DNA of 64,000 nt from Actinomyces weissii (GTDB taxonomy: Bacteria > Actinomycetota > Actinomycetes > Actinomycetales > Actinomycetaceae): the NCBI RefSeq assembly GCF_016598775.1, contig NZ_CP066802.1, positions 372,001 to 436,000 on the forward strand, given 5' to 3'. This document shows, in pieces, positions 42,751 through 51,994 of this stretch; positions within the stretch are counted from its first letter, which is position 1; every line of letters begins with the position of its first letter. The position numbers and the translations under genes were made by a program. The notes under the pieces were generated by a model that was not told the DNA's origin, did no database searches, and saw only the letters and a list, made by a program, of their open reading frames with translations.

Positions 42751-45456
42751 ATGCCCAAGTACGTGTACCGCTTCAGCGAGGGCGACAAGGACCAGAAAGA
42801 CCTCCTGGGAGGCAAAGGAGCCAACCTGGCTGAGATGACCAAGCTAGGCCTGCCCGTCCCGCCCGGCTTCACCATCACCACCGACGCCTGCCGGGCCTAC
42901 CTCGCCAGCGGTGCCGTACCAGACGAGCTCAGCGTCCAGGTCACCAAGGCCATGCGTGAGGTGGAGGAGGAGCTGGGGCGCCAGCTCGGCGCGGCCCACG
43001 ACCCCCTGCTCGTCTCCGTACGCTCCGGCGCGAAGTTCTCCATGCCCGGCATGATGGAGACGGTGCTCAACATCGGCCTCAACGACGTCTCGGTCAAGGG
43101 CCTGGCCACCGCCTCCGGCGACGAGCGCTTCGCCTGGGACTCCTACCGCCGCCTGATCCAGATGTTCGGCAAGACCGTGCTGGACATCGACGGCGACCAC
43201 TTCTCCGACGCCCTGGAGGCCAAGAAGGCCGACCGGGGCGTCTCCATGGACTACGAGATCCCCGTGGAGGCCCTACAGGAGCTGGTGGAGGAGTACAAGG
43301 CCATCGTCAAGGAGCACGCGGGCCTCGACTTCCCGCAGGACCCCCGGGCCCAGCTGGACATGGCCACCGAGGCAGTCTTCCGCTCCTGGAACACCGAGCG
43401 CGCCCACATCTACCGCCGCCGCGAGAAGATCCCCCACGACCTGGGCACCGCCGTCAACGTGTGCACCATGGTCTTCGGCAACATGGGGCAGAACTCCGGC
43501 ACCGGCGTGTGCTTCACCCGCGACCCCTCCACCGGCCGCCCCGGCGTCTACGGCGACTACCTGGTAAACGCCCAGGGGGAGGACGTCGTCGCCGGTATCC
43601 GCAACACCCTGTCCCTGGCGGACCTGGAGGAGCTGGACAAGACCAGCTACGACGAGCTGCGCACCGCCATGCGCCGCCTGGAGACCCACTACCGGGACCT
43701 GTGCGACATCGAGTTCACCATCGAGCGCGGCAAGCTCTGGCTGCTGCAGACCCGCGTGGGCAAGCGCACCGCCGCCGCCGCCTTCCGGGTGGCCACCCAG
43801 CTGGTGGACGAGCGCCTCATCACCATGGACGAGGCCCTCACCCGGGTAACCGGTGACCAGCTCACCCAGCTCATGTTCCCGCAGTTCGGCCAGTCCGGCG
43901 ACCGTGACCTGCTCACCCGCGCCATGCCCGCCTCCCCGGGGGCCGCGGTGGGCCACATCGCCTTCAACAACGAGGAGGCCACCAGCCGCGCCGCCGCAGG
44001 CGAGTCCGTGATCCTGGTGCGCCGCGAGACCAACCCGGACGACCTGCCCGGCATGGTGGCCGCCGCCGGCGTGCTCACTGCGCGCGGCGGCAAGACCAGC
44101 CACGCCGCCGTCGTCGCCCGCGGCATGGGCAAGACCTGCGTCTGCGGGGCGGACCAGCTGGAGGTCGACGCCGTCGCCAAGACCGTGCGCGTGGCAGGCC
44201 GCGAGGAGGTGCTCACCTCCGACTCCGTGATCGCCATCGACGGGCAGACCGGTGAGGTGTTCCTGGGGGAGGTGCCGGTGGTGGACTCCCCGGTCATGAC
44301 CTACCTGCGCTCCGGGCTGGAGGCCGCGCTCACCGCCGCCACCGACGACGACACCCGCGAGCTGGTAGCCGCCGTGGACCGGCTCATGCAGCACGCCGAC
44401 GAGCGCCGCCGCCTACGGGTGCGGGCCAACGCGGACACCCCCGAGGACGCCCGCAACGCCATCAGCCGTGGCGCCGAGGGGATCGGGCTGTGCCGCACCG
44501 AGCACATGTTCCTGGGGGAGCGCAAGCAGTTCGTCCAGAACCTGATCCTGGCGGGATCCGACGCCGAGCGTGAGGCCGCCCTGGCCGCCCTGCTGCCGCT
44601 GCAGAAGGGCGACTTCGTGAGCATGTTCGAGACCATGGACGGCAAGCCCATGACGGTGCGTCTCATTGACCCGCCGCTGCACGAGTTCCTGCCGGACCTG
44701 ACCGAGCTGAGCGTGCAGGTGGCGGTGGACCGGGAGCGGGGCCAGCTGGACCCCGCCGACGAGGAGCTCCTGGCGGTGGTGCGCAGGAGCCACGAGGCCA
44801 ACCCGATGCTGGGGCTGCGCGGCGTGCGCCTGCTGCTGACCATGCCGGGGCTGATCGAGCTGCAGGTGCGGGCGATCGCGGAGGCGGCTGTGGAGCGGCT
44901 GAAGGCTGGCGGCGACCCCCGCCCGGAGATCATGATCCCGCTGATCGGCAGCGTCCGGGAGCTGCAGATCGCCCGCGAGCGCGCCGAGAAGGTGCTGGCG
45001 GAGGTGGGCAAGGAGTCGGGACTGGAGCTGGACTTCCCGATCGGCTGCATGATTGAGCTGCCGCGCGCCGCCGTCACCAGCGCCCACGTGGCGGAGGAGG
45101 CGGACTTCTTCTCCTTCGGCACCAACGACCTGACCCAGACCACCTGGGGCTTCTCCCGCGACGACGTGGAGGCCTCCTTCGTGGGGCACTACGTGGATGA
45201 GGCGATCTTCGGGTCCTCCCCCTTCGAGTCCATTGACGTCGACGGCGTGGGCGGGATGGTCCGCCTGGGTGTGGAGGGCGGCCGCCGCACCAAGCCGGGC
45301 ATGAAGATGGGTGTGTGCGGTGAGCACGGTGGTGACCCGGACTCGATCTCCTTCTTCCACCAGGTGGGGCTGACCTACGTGTCCTGCTCGCCGTTCCGGG
45401 TGCCGGTGGCGCGCCTGGAGGCTGGGCGGGCGGCGCTCATGCAGGGTGAGGGCTGA
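42751..45456 (+). CDS. ppdK: Pyruvate, phosphate dikinase
   Basis: A 901-residue enzyme interconverting pyruvate, ATP and phosphate with PEP, AMP and pyrophosphate. An N-terminal ATP-grasp domain (LGGKGANLAEMTKLGLPVPP, SVRSGAKFSMPGMMET) is followed by the swivelling His domain with catalytic His in GGKTSHAAVVARGMGK. The C-terminal PEP-binding barrel has SRGAEGIGLCRTEHMF, FFSFGTNDLTQTTWG and GVCGEHGGDP. All are complete. In actinobacteria it acts in glycolysis or gluconeogenesis. The ATG at 42751 has AAAGGGG 7 nt upstream. The promoter may be around CATACAGTGG (about 42675), following TTTTGGCGC. Confidence 0.97.
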   Translation: MPKYVYRFSEGDKDQKDLLGGKGANLAEMTKLGLPVPPGFTITTDACRAYLASGAVPDELSVQVTKAMREVEEELGRQLGAAHDPLLVSVRSGAKFSMPGMMETVLNIGLNDVSVKGLATASGDERFAWDSYRRLIQMFGKTVLDIDGDHFSDALEAKKADRGVSMDYEIPVEALQELVEEYKAIVKEHAGLDFPQDPRAQLDMATEAVFRSWNTERAHIYRRREKIPHDLGTAVNVCTMVFGNMGQNSGTGVCFTRDPSTGRPGVYGDYLVNAQGEDVVAGIRNTLSLADLEELDKTSYDELRTAMRRLETHYRDLCDIEFTIERGKLWLLQTRVGKRTAAAAFRVATQLVDERLITMDEALTRVTGDQLTQLMFPQFGQSGDRDLLTRAMPASPGAAVGHIAFNNEEATSRAAAGESVILVRRETNPDDLPGMVAAAGVLTARGGKTSHAAVVARGMGKTCVCGADQLEVDAVAKTVRVAGREEVLTSDSVIAIDGQTGEVFLGEVPVVDSPVMTYLRSGLEAALTAATDDDTRELVAAVDRLMQHADERRRLRVRANADTPEDARNAISRGAEGIGLCRTEHMFLGERKQFVQNLILAGSDAEREAALAALLPLQKGDFVSMFETMDGKPMTVRLIDPPLHEFLPDLTELSVQVAVDRERGQLDPADEELLAVVRRSHEANPMLGLRGVRLLLTMPGLIELQVRAIAEAAVERLKAGGDPRPEIMIPLIGSVRELQIARERAEKVLAEVGKESGLELDFPIGCMIELPRAAVTSAHVAEEADFFSFGTNDLTQTTWGFSRDDVEASFVGHYVDEAIFGSSPFESIDVDGVGGMVRLGVEGGRRTKPGMKMGVCGEHGGDPDSISFFHQVGLTYVSCSPFRVPVARLEAGRAALMQGEG

Positions 45457-45473
45457 GTCGGAGGCTTAGCCAG

Positions 45474-45526
45474 ACTGGCTGGCTTGGTTGGCTGGCTTGG
45501 TTGGCTGGGCTGGCTGGCTTGGCTGG
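45474..45526. repeat. Simple repeat of GGCTGGCTTGGTT-type units
   Basis: About four units of 12-13 bp directly after the ppdK stop codon, probably slippage-generated. Confidence 0.75.
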
Positions 45527-45555
45527 AAGCTGAGTCGGCTGGCTGCTGCTAGCGG

Positions 45556-45589
45556 AGGGGCCTGGGGCGGTTGCGTTCCAGGCCCCTTT
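45556..45589 (+). terminator. ppdK terminator
   Basis: A perfect 10-bp stem (AGGGGCCTGG with CCAGGCCCCT), 12-nt loop and TTT, about 100 bp after the ppdK stop. Confidence 0.8.
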
Positions 45590-45632
45590 GCGTGCTGCGG
45601 GGCGGTTTGGCTGGCGACGGCGGGGCCAGTAC

Positions 45633-45691
45633 CGCGAGACCGGGACATATGGCTCGCGAGTTCGGTAAGGGTGGCCTTAGTTGTGGATAGC
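45633..45691 (+). repeat. Dispersed 22-bp-unit repeat element, copy g
   Basis: GCGAGACCGGGACATATG, GCGAGTTCGG, TAAGGGTGGCCTTAG dyad and TTGTGGATAG (near DnaA box). It has the same direction as ppdK and lies 45 bp after its terminator. Confidence 0.82.
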
Positions 45692-45834
45692 TGGGGGTCT
45701 TGGAGGCTGGCGTGCACCGGTGGCGGCTGCGGCGTTGGCATGCACCGACGGCGGGGCTGGCCGCTGGGTCTAGGTGGCAGGTTTGGCGTTGCGCGGTGGG
45801 GGTTGCCGGTGGCCTGAGTGACGGGTTTGGGGCC

Positions 45835-45863
45835 GGTACGTATGTCCCGGTCTCGCGAGCCAT
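45835..45863 (-). repeat. Single 22-bp unit, copy h
   Basis: A lone GGTACGTATGTCCCGGTCTC with GCGAG following, without dyad or DnaA-box-like end; an incomplete copy just left of the inverted-repeat element at 45873. Confidence 0.65.
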
Positions 45864-45872
45864 GTGGGGAGT

Positions 45873-45990
45873 GTCCAAATTGATGACAAACAGCCCGGAG
45901 TTGCACGTAGCTCCACTCGCGATCCGCATGATTCCAACGATCATGCTGCGGCATGCAGGGCCGGGGAAGGCCTTTGTCATCAGTTTGGAC
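45873..45990. mobile_element. 118-bp MITE-like element with 18-bp terminal inverted repeats
   Basis: The left end (GTCCAAATTGATGACAAA) and right end (TTTGTCATCAGTTTGGAC) are 18-bp inverted repeats with one mismatch. The inside has lower GC than the surroundings and a second dyad (CCGCATGAT...ATCATGCTGCGG). It codes for nothing. No clear target duplication was found. A family assignment is not possible by eye. Confidence 0.65.
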
Positions 45991-46076
45991 GCCTGGCCAC
46001 CGAAGACGCCCCGTTCACAGGGCGCCAAGCCAGCGGCTGCGCTCCCGCCAGTCCGCCCTGGCGACACCGGCACCCC

Positions 46077-46138
46077 GTTATCCACAGGGACTTAGGTTAA
46101 CCTTACCGAACTCGCGGTACATATGTCCCGGTCTCGCG
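46077..46138 (-). repeat. Dispersed 22-bp-unit repeat element, copy i
   Basis: On the plus strand: exact TTATCCACA (46078-46086), CTTAGGTTAACCTTACCG dyad, AACTCGC, GGTACATATGTCCCGG and TCTCGCG. Confidence 0.85.
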
Positions 46139-46194
46139 GACAGCGGCGGCACCGGCGTCTACTAGACCGCCACCAGTTACCAAACCCCGTCCAA

Positions 46195-46254
46195 GTTATC
46201 CACAACTAAGGTCACCCTTACCGAACTCGCGGTACATATGTCCCGGTCTCGCGA
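46195..46254 (-). repeat. Dispersed 22-bp-unit repeat element, copy j
   Basis: Exact TTATCCACA (46196-46204), CTAAGGTCACCCTTACCG dyad, AACTCGC, GGTACATATGTCCCGG, TCTCGCGAG. It is 160 bp upstream of the RAMA-domain gene and nearly identical to copy i, so the two may be a local duplication. Confidence 0.85.
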
Positions 46255-46413
46255 GAGGGGGGTGGCAGGGGTGTGAGGAGGGGGTCACTGTGCTGCGTGG
46301 CCCTTGGCAGGTTCTTTACGGCCCGACCGTGAGAGGATTATCAGGTCGCTATCAGCCCGGCCGCACCTTACTGTGCCTCCCGGCTCTGACCCGCAGACTA
46401 GGAGGACGTGGAT

Positions 46414-47748
46414 ATGGCCCTGTTCGAGCTCCACGACGGAGGCCTGGCCCCTGCGCGCCTGGGGCACGAGGCCGGGGAGGCCGCCCGCCGTGAGGCCCTG
46501 GACTCAGTACGTCACCACGTGGTTGAGGTCCTGTCCGCCCCCCTGTTCCCGGTGTGCTGGAATGAGGCAGGCACAGTGCTGACCGCCTTGGACCCGGCCG
46601 GGCAGGTGGTGGCGGTGGAGGTTATCGAGGAGCTGGACCCCTCGGTGATCGTCTCCTCGATGGCGCACCTGGCCACGGTCGCGGCCGCTGGCTGGGCCGA
46701 GCTGGCCAACCGCTACCCCGGCGGGCTGCAGACCTTCCGGGAGGACTGGAACGAGTTCCGGGAGTCCATGCCGGCCCGGGTTGAGCCCGGCCCCCGCCTG
46801 ATTATCGTGGCCGCCCGCATCGCCGACTCGGTGCGCTCCTCCCTGGCGATGCTGGCCTCCTCCGGGGTGGAGCTGCAGCTGCTGTCAGTGCGGGAGTTCT
46901 CCTCGGGGCGCCGGCTGGTGGAGCTCCAGCGCGTGGAGCCCCAGACATTCTCCCCGGCAGCCCGGATGCTGGCCTCACGCCGTGCCGCCCAGCCGGTGCT
47001 CTCTGGTCAGACGGCGGTGGTCAACGAGAGGGCCAAGCCCGCTGCTGACGACGCTGCCAATAGCGACGACGCCGCCGCAGCCTCGGCTTCAAAGGCCCAG
47101 GCTCCCGGCGCCCAGGCTGACCAGGCTTCGCCTGCTGGGGCCGTAGCCTCGTCCAGGCAAGCGGCCCCGGCAGCTAAGGAACGTGCCTCCCAGGGAGCGT
47201 CGGGCAAGACCGAGGACCCGATGGAGATCACCTTGGACGCCCCGGACGTCTCCGAGCTGGGCGGAGCCTCGGCGGGCCCCCGGGAGGAGGCTGCGGAAGA
47301 GCAAGCAGGCACGCCGGAGGCGACAGCGCCCGAGGCCCCGCAGACGCCGCCAGGCGCGAGCGACCCCGCCACCCCGGTGGACGGCTTTGCGCGCATGAGT
47401 GCCCCGGAGGCCTCGGCCGCCTTGGAGCTGGTGGGCTCGGTGCTGGAGCGGGACACCCCGATCGTCTGGCAGCGCCTGCGCCGCGGTATCTTCCATGAGG
47501 CGGTGCTCTCGCCGCAGGGGGTCATCACCTTGGCTGACGGGCGCAGCTTCACGGATCCTTCGGCTGCGGCTGACGCCGCCCAGGGCTGTGAGGGGGCGGA
47601 CGGCTGGCACGTGTGGCGCTTCGGGGTGCGCGGGCCGAGCCTGCGCGAGGCCCTGGAGGAGGTCTCCGGCTCCAGGGCCGGTGACGGTGAGCGGCACCAG
47701 TCAGGAGGCGTGGGGGCGGACGGCACCCGCCGTCGCCGTCGCCAGTAG
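46414..47748 (+). CDS. RAMA-domain protein with N-terminal nuclease-like region
   Basis: A 444-residue protein. Residues 1-185 (ALFELHDGGLAPARLG, FPVCWNEAGTVLTALDPAG then QVVAVEVIEELD, RLIIVAARI) recall alpha/beta nuclease-like N-terminal domains, though I do not see a full PD-ExK site. Residues 200-320 are Ala/Glu/Pro-rich linker. Residues about 340-420 read IVWQRLRRGIFHEAVLSPQG, DGRSFTDPSAAADAA and GWHVWRF. This fits the RAMA domain (Restriction enzyme Adenine Methylase Associated), a DNA-modification-linked module. AGGAGG lies 8 nt before the ATG. A role in sensing modified DNA is speculation. Confidence 0.7.
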   Translation: MALFELHDGGLAPARLGHEAGEAARREALDSVRHHVVEVLSAPLFPVCWNEAGTVLTALDPAGQVVAVEVIEELDPSVIVSSMAHLATVAAAGWAELANRYPGGLQTFREDWNEFRESMPARVEPGPRLIIVAARIADSVRSSLAMLASSGVELQLLSVREFSSGRRLVELQRVEPQTFSPAARMLASRRAAQPVLSGQTAVVNERAKPAADDAANSDDAAAASASKAQAPGAQADQASPAGAVASSRQAAPAAKERASQGASGKTEDPMEITLDAPDVSELGGASAGPREEAAEEQAGTPEATAPEAPQTPPGASDPATPVDGFARMSAPEASAALELVGSVLERDTPIVWQRLRRGIFHEAVLSPQGVITLADGRSFTDPSAAADAAQGCEGADGWHVWRFGVRGPSLREALEEVSGSRAGDGERHQSGGVGADGTRRRRRQ

Positions 47749-47866
47749 GTCTGGCTGGGCGCCGCCTGCGGCTTGGAGCGGTCTGCTGTCTGGGCGCCCC
47801 GCCGTCGCCAGCAGGTCCCTTCGCACGCGGCCTGCGTCCTGCGGCCCCGGCGGACCACAGCCAGCC

Positions 47867-48925
47867 TCAGCGCAGCACGTAGCAGCCGATCCAGCGCCGG
47901 ATGGTGGAGTAGACCTGCTCCCGCACGGGCGGGGCGGAGAGCGTCAGGTTGTGCACGCCGCCGTCAAAGCGGGCCACCGTCACCAGGGCCCCCAGGTCCA
48001 CTGCCCGGCGGGCGATCGCCTGCGCGTCCAGGACCGTGTCCGTGCTGCGGGAGTCCTCGTTGTAGGTGATGCCCAGGCGGCTGCGGGCCGAGGACATGGA
48101 CAGCACCGGGCAGCGGATGTCCAGGCCCGCGTAGACCCGCGCGTGGCCCGCCAGGATGGCTCGCAGCCAGCCGGGGCGGATAGGGGCGGAGGGTCGCGGG
48201 GACCAGTCGGTGTTGATCTGGTAGCCGGTCACGTAGGGGTCGCCCTCCCAGGACGGGTCGGGCAGGGGGCCGTCGCGCTCCGGGTCCCAGCCGTCTGAGG
48301 CGCTGAAGAGCTGCTCCACCGGGGCGGTAGGGGTGGGGATCACCATGCGGGGGTCCAGGCGGGCCAGGGTGTGGACGATCGGCTCGCCCACGCTCACCAG
48401 CAGGTTGGAGCCCTGCATCTCCAGCCAGGGCGAGACCAGCACCAGCCCGGCCAGGGCGCCTGGGTGGCGGTCGGCCCACAGGGCGGCGGTGAGCCCGCCG
48501 GTGGAGTGGCCCATGAGGACCAGGGGCAGGTGCTCGTCGCGCTCGGCCCGCACCAGCGCCAGGGCCTGGCCGATCTCCTCGTCGTAGTCGGTCAGGCTGG
48601 TGATCCAGCCGAGCATCTGCCCCTGCCGCCAGGAGCGGCCGTAACGGCGCAGGTCCAGGGCGTAGAAGGCCCCGCCCAGGGCGGCTACCTCCCGCGCCAG
48701 CTCGGGCTGGAAGAAGTAGTCGTTCCAGCCGTGCAGGTACAGGCACACGAAGGTGGGGGTGGAGGGGGTGCCCGGCCGGGCCAGGGGGTCCTCCGCCGGG
48801 ACGTGGCGTACCAGGGTGGCTACCGCGCCGTCGTCCTCGTCGTCGGGCAGCAGCTCGATGCTGCGGGCCTGGAAGCCGCGGCCCAGCAGGTCCGGCCCCC
48901 AGGTGGTGGGTGCGGGCTCAGGCAT
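47867..48925 (-). CDS. Alpha/beta hydrolase (monoacylglycerol-lipase-like)
   Basis: A 352-residue protein with oxyanion-type HGWNDYF, nucleophile in MGHSTGGL (GxSxG) and a late His in DGGVHNLTLS. The cap region (about 190-275) resembles Hydrolase_4/lysophospholipase proteins. The substrate is unknown, probably a short or medium chain ester. The start codon ATG (48925) touches the metX stop, so it is probably co-transcribed with metX/metY. Confidence 0.88.
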   Translation of the reverse strand: MPEPAPTTWGPDLLGRGFQARSIELLPDDEDDGAVATLVRHVPAEDPLARPGTPSTPTFVCLYLHGWNDYFFQPELAREVAALGGAFYALDLRRYGRSWRQGQMLGWITSLTDYDEEIGQALALVRAERDEHLPLVLMGHSTGGLTAALWADRHPGALAGLVLVSPWLEMQGSNLLVSVGEPIVHTLARLDPRMVIPTPTAPVEQLFSASDGWDPERDGPLPDPSWEGDPYVTGYQINTDWSPRPSAPIRPGWLRAILAGHARVYAGLDIRCPVLSMSSARSRLGITYNEDSRSTDTVLDAQAIARRAVDLGALVTVARFDGGVHNLTLSAPPVREQVYSTIRRWIGCYVLR

Positions 48926-50283
48926 CAGACCTCCTCCAGGAAGGCGGACAGGATACGGCTCATCTGCTCGTGCTCCACCAGGAAGCCGTCGTGCCCGTGC
49001 AGGGAGCGGATGGTGGCGCGCCGGGCCCCGGGCACGCAGCGCTCCAGCTGGTCGGCCTGGGCGGGCAGGAAGAGCCGGTCGGAGTCCACGTCCACCACCA
49101 GGGTGCGGGCCCGGACCCGCCCCAGCGCGGCCTCGGTGCCGCCGCGTCCGGCACCGACGTCGTGCACCCGCATGGAGTGGGTGACGATCAGGTAGCTGTT
49201 GGCGTCGAAGCGCCCCAGCAGCTTGCCCGCGTGGTAGTCCAGGTAGGACTCCACCTGGTAGCGGCCGCCGGTGGCCGGGTCCTCACCGCCCTGGTGGCTG
49301 CGGCCAAAGCGCTCGTCCAGCTCGGCGGCGCAGCGGTAGGTGGTGTGGGCGATCGCCCGGGCCAGCCCCAGGCCCCGGATCGGGCCGGTGGGGTGGGAGT
49401 AGTAGTCGCCGCCCTGGAAGGCGGGGTCGCTGACGATGGCGAGCGTCTGCAGGTGGCACCAGGCCAGCTGGTCGGCGGTGGTGGCGGCACCGGTGGCCAC
49501 CAGCACCAGGTTGCGTACGCGCTGGGGGTGGGTGGCGGCCCACTCGATGGCGCGGTGCCCGCCCAGGGAGGCCCCAATGACGACGGCGAAGGCGTCGATG
49601 CCTAGGGCGTCAGCCAGGTGGCGCTCGGCCTCCACCTGGTCGCGGGTGGTGAGCCAGGGGAAGCGTGAGCCCCAGGGGCGCCCGTCGGGGGCGGTGGAGG
49701 CGGGGCCGGTGCTCCCTTGGCAGCCGCCCAGAATGTTGGCGGCCACCACGAAGAAGCGCCGGGTGTCCACGGCCTTGCCGGGCCCCACCACGTCCGCCCA
49801 CCAGCCGGGGTTGGGGTGCCCGGGGCCAGCCTCGCCGGTGACGTGGGAGTCGCCGGTCAGGGCGTGCAGCACCAGGACGGCGTTGTCGCGGGCGGCGTTC
49901 AGCTCGCCCCAGGTCTCGAAGGCGAGCACGGTGCCGGGCAGGGTCTTCCCGGACTCCAGGGGCAGGTCCCCGATCTCCAGGAAGCGGCGCTGGCCGGGGT
50001 CCTTTTCCGGGTGCCAGGCGCCGGTGGGGCAGCCTGCGGTGCGCTCCACCAGCTTGCGGCGGGCGGAGGAGACGGTGGCGGCCGTCAGGAGGCGGTCTGG
50101 GGCCCGCTCTGGGGAGGCCGAGGTCGTGGAGACCTGAATGCCTGGCAGGTCTTGCTGCGGGGCCGGGTGGGACGGCGGGACGGCCGGGCTGGGCGGGCTG
50201 GCCGGGGCGGGCAGGCTGGGGCCGCCGGTGGCAGGCGCAGGGGGGAACCCAGGGGTGCTCGTCATACCCTGATTCTGCCGCAT
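48925..50283 (-). CDS. metX: Homoserine O-acetyltransferase MetX
   Basis: A 452-residue enzyme that acetylates homoserine with acetyl-CoA, in methionine biosynthesis. It has the alpha/beta hydrolase fold: VLVLHALTGDSH, NILGGCQGSTGP, the nucleophile in IGASLGGHRAIEW, and the Asp and His in DVDSDRLFLP and GHDGFL. The first about 70 residues are a Pro/Ala-rich extension. The start could also be the ATG at 50265. metY lies 22 bp upstream on the same strand, so O-acetylhomoserine made here feeds the next enzyme. Confidence 0.95.
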   Translation of the reverse strand: MRQNQGMTSTPGFPPAPATGGPSLPAPASPPSPAVPPSHPAPQQDLPGIQVSTTSASPERAPDRLLTAATVSSARRKLVERTAGCPTGAWHPEKDPGQRRFLEIGDLPLESGKTLPGTVLAFETWGELNAARDNAVLVLHALTGDSHVTGEAGPGHPNPGWWADVVGPGKAVDTRRFFVVAANILGGCQGSTGPASTAPDGRPWGSRFPWLTTRDQVEAERHLADALGIDAFAVVIGASLGGHRAIEWAATHPQRVRNLVLVATGAATTADQLAWCHLQTLAIVSDPAFQGGDYYSHPTGPIRGLGLARAIAHTTYRCAAELDERFGRSHQGGEDPATGGRYQVESYLDYHAGKLLGRFDANSYLIVTHSMRVHDVGAGRGGTEAALGRVRARTLVVDVDSDRLFLPAQADQLERCVPGARRATIRSLHGHDGFLVEHEQMSRILSAFLEEV

Positions 50284-50305
50284 ACGCCCCGCCCAGCCGG
50301 GGCCT

Positions 50306-51667
50306 TCAGAGCGCGGCGACGGCGTCCAGAGCCTGCTCCAGGTCCGCCAGGATGTCGTCGATGTGCTCGATCCCGATGCTCAGGCGCACCGTGCCCGGGC
50401 CGATACCGGCCTGTGCCAGGCCGGCGTCGTCGAGCTGTGAGTGGGTGGTGGTGGCCGGGTGGACGCACAAGGAGCGCACGTCACCGATATTCGCCAGGTG
50501 CGAGAACAGGGTCAGGGAGTCGATGAAGGTCGCCCCGGCCTGCCGCCCACCAGCCAGGTCGAAGGAGAAGACGCTGCCCGCGCCCCGGGGGCAGTACTTC
50601 TGGTGCAGCTGGTAGTAGGGGCTGGACTCCAGGCCCGCGTAGCGCACCTGGGTGACCTCGGGGCGGGCCTCCAGCCAGCGGGCCACGGCCAAGGCGTTGT
50701 CAACGTGCCGCTCCATGCGCAGGGAGAGGGTCTCCACTCCCTGGGCCACCAGGAAGGCGTTCATGGGGGAGGCGGCGAAGCCCAGGTCCCGCTGCCCCTC
50801 CGTGTGGGCCTTGAGCAGGAAGGCCAGGTTCGCGCCCAGGGCCCCGCCCACGCCCAGGTCACGGGCGTAGACCAGGCCGTTGTAGGAGGGCTCGGGGGTG
50901 TTGAACTCGGGGAAGCGGTCCGGCTGCTGGGCAAAGTCGAAGCTTCCCGCGTCCACCACCACCCCCAGCACGGAGGAGCCGTGGCCGCCCAGGAACTTGG
51001 TGGCGGACGCCACCACGACGTCGGCCCCCCACTCGATGGGGCGGGTCAGGTAGGGGGAGGCCGTGGTGTTGTCCACCACCAGCGGGAGGCCCAGGGAGTG
51101 GGCTGCCTGGGCGAGCGGCTCGATGTCCAGGATGTCGCCCTTGGGGTTGGGGATCGACTCGCCGAAGAAGCAGGTGGTGCGCGCGTCTGCCAGGGCCGCC
51201 CAGGCGGCCGGGTCGGCCGGGTCGGACACGAAGCGTGTCTCGATGCCCAGGCGCGGCAGGGTGTGCTTGAGCAGGTTGACGCTGCCGCCGTAAAGGGAGG
51301 GGGAGGCCACGATATTGCTGCCTTGGCCGCCCAGGGTCAGGAAGGTCAGGGTCTCTGCGGCCAGGCCGGAGGCCACCAGCAGTGCGCCGACGCCTCCCTC
51401 CAGGGCCGCGATGCGCTGGGCGACCATCTGGTTGGTGGGGTTGTCCAGGCGCGTGTAGATAGGGCCCAGGGACTTCAGGGCGAAGCGGTCCGCGGCCTCC
51501 TGGGCGTCAGGGAAGACGAAGGACGTGGACTGGTAGATCGGGATGGCGCGGGCCCCGGTGTCGCCGTCGGGGGTGTGGCCTGCCTGGACCTGCTTGGTCT
51601 CAAAACGCCAGCCGGTCGGGTTGGTGGCGGTGGGCAGCTTGGGGGCGGGGCGGTTGGTCTCAGACAT
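50306..51667 (-). CDS. metY: O-acetylhomoserine sulfhydrylase MetY
   Basis: A 453-residue PLP enzyme that makes homocysteine from O-acetylhomoserine and sulfide. The family motifs are YTRLDNPTNQ, ASGLAAETL, GGSVNLLKH, VVDNTTASPYLTRP and the PLP-lysine in SATKFLGGHGSS. The C-terminal region has RLSIGIEHIDDI. It is the first gene of metY-metX-hydrolase. No clear SAM riboswitch or NrtR/McbR-like box was recognised upstream. Confidence 0.96.
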   Translation of the reverse strand: MSETNRPAPKLPTATNPTGWRFETKQVQAGHTPDGDTGARAIPIYQSTSFVFPDAQEAADRFALKSLGPIYTRLDNPTNQMVAQRIAALEGGVGALLVASGLAAETLTFLTLGGQGSNIVASPSLYGGSVNLLKHTLPRLGIETRFVSDPADPAAWAALADARTTCFFGESIPNPKGDILDIEPLAQAAHSLGLPLVVDNTTASPYLTRPIEWGADVVVASATKFLGGHGSSVLGVVVDAGSFDFAQQPDRFPEFNTPEPSYNGLVYARDLGVGGALGANLAFLLKAHTEGQRDLGFAASPMNAFLVAQGVETLSLRMERHVDNALAVARWLEARPEVTQVRYAGLESSPYYQLHQKYCPRGAGSVFSFDLAGGRQAGATFIDSLTLFSHLANIGDVRSLCVHPATTTHSQLDDAGLAQAGIGPGTVRLSIGIEHIDDILADLEQALDAVAAL

Positions 51668-51994
51668 GTCTGGAAGATAACGGGACAGTGGAGGTACCGG
51701 GCAGTCCTGTCCACAGGTTGGGTGCCAGGGCGACGGCGTGCCGTTCGCTGTGGCTGGTCTCGCTGGTGCCCAGCAGCGTCAGGCCAGTGCGCGAGCCGGT
51801 CAGGGGCTTGGTGGTTCCGTTCGTGGGTCGGGGTCCTGGCATGACACCGGTCGGGGTGTTGCCGTCGTCGACGGCAGGTGTGCCAGGTGTGGGCGCGGCT
51901 GGGGCGACGGGGCCGGTGCGGGGGTGACCGGGACGCGACCTGGCCGAAGCCAAAGTGGCCCCTGGGGCTTATGTGAACGTAACCCACTAATGGG
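51668..51994. other. Divergent control region of metY and the NlpC/P60 gene
   Basis: No gene is called. A 97-codon minus-strand frame across it has no ribosome-binding site and no known domain. The TGTGAACGTAACCCACTAAT (51971-51990) contains a GTAAC, which is part of the MtrA-type site that controls cell-wall hydrolase genes in actinobacteria, but a second half is missing. Confidence 0.35.

Noticed and set aside
46078..46204. Replication origin suggested by clustered DnaA boxes
   Set aside because: No dnaA, dnaN or AT-rich unwinding region is near; the boxes are parts of dispersed repeats spread over 50 kb.
51668..51994. SAM riboswitch before metY
   Set aside because: The conserved stems and pseudoknot of the known SAM classes could not be traced on the minus strand; a covariance-model search would settle it.
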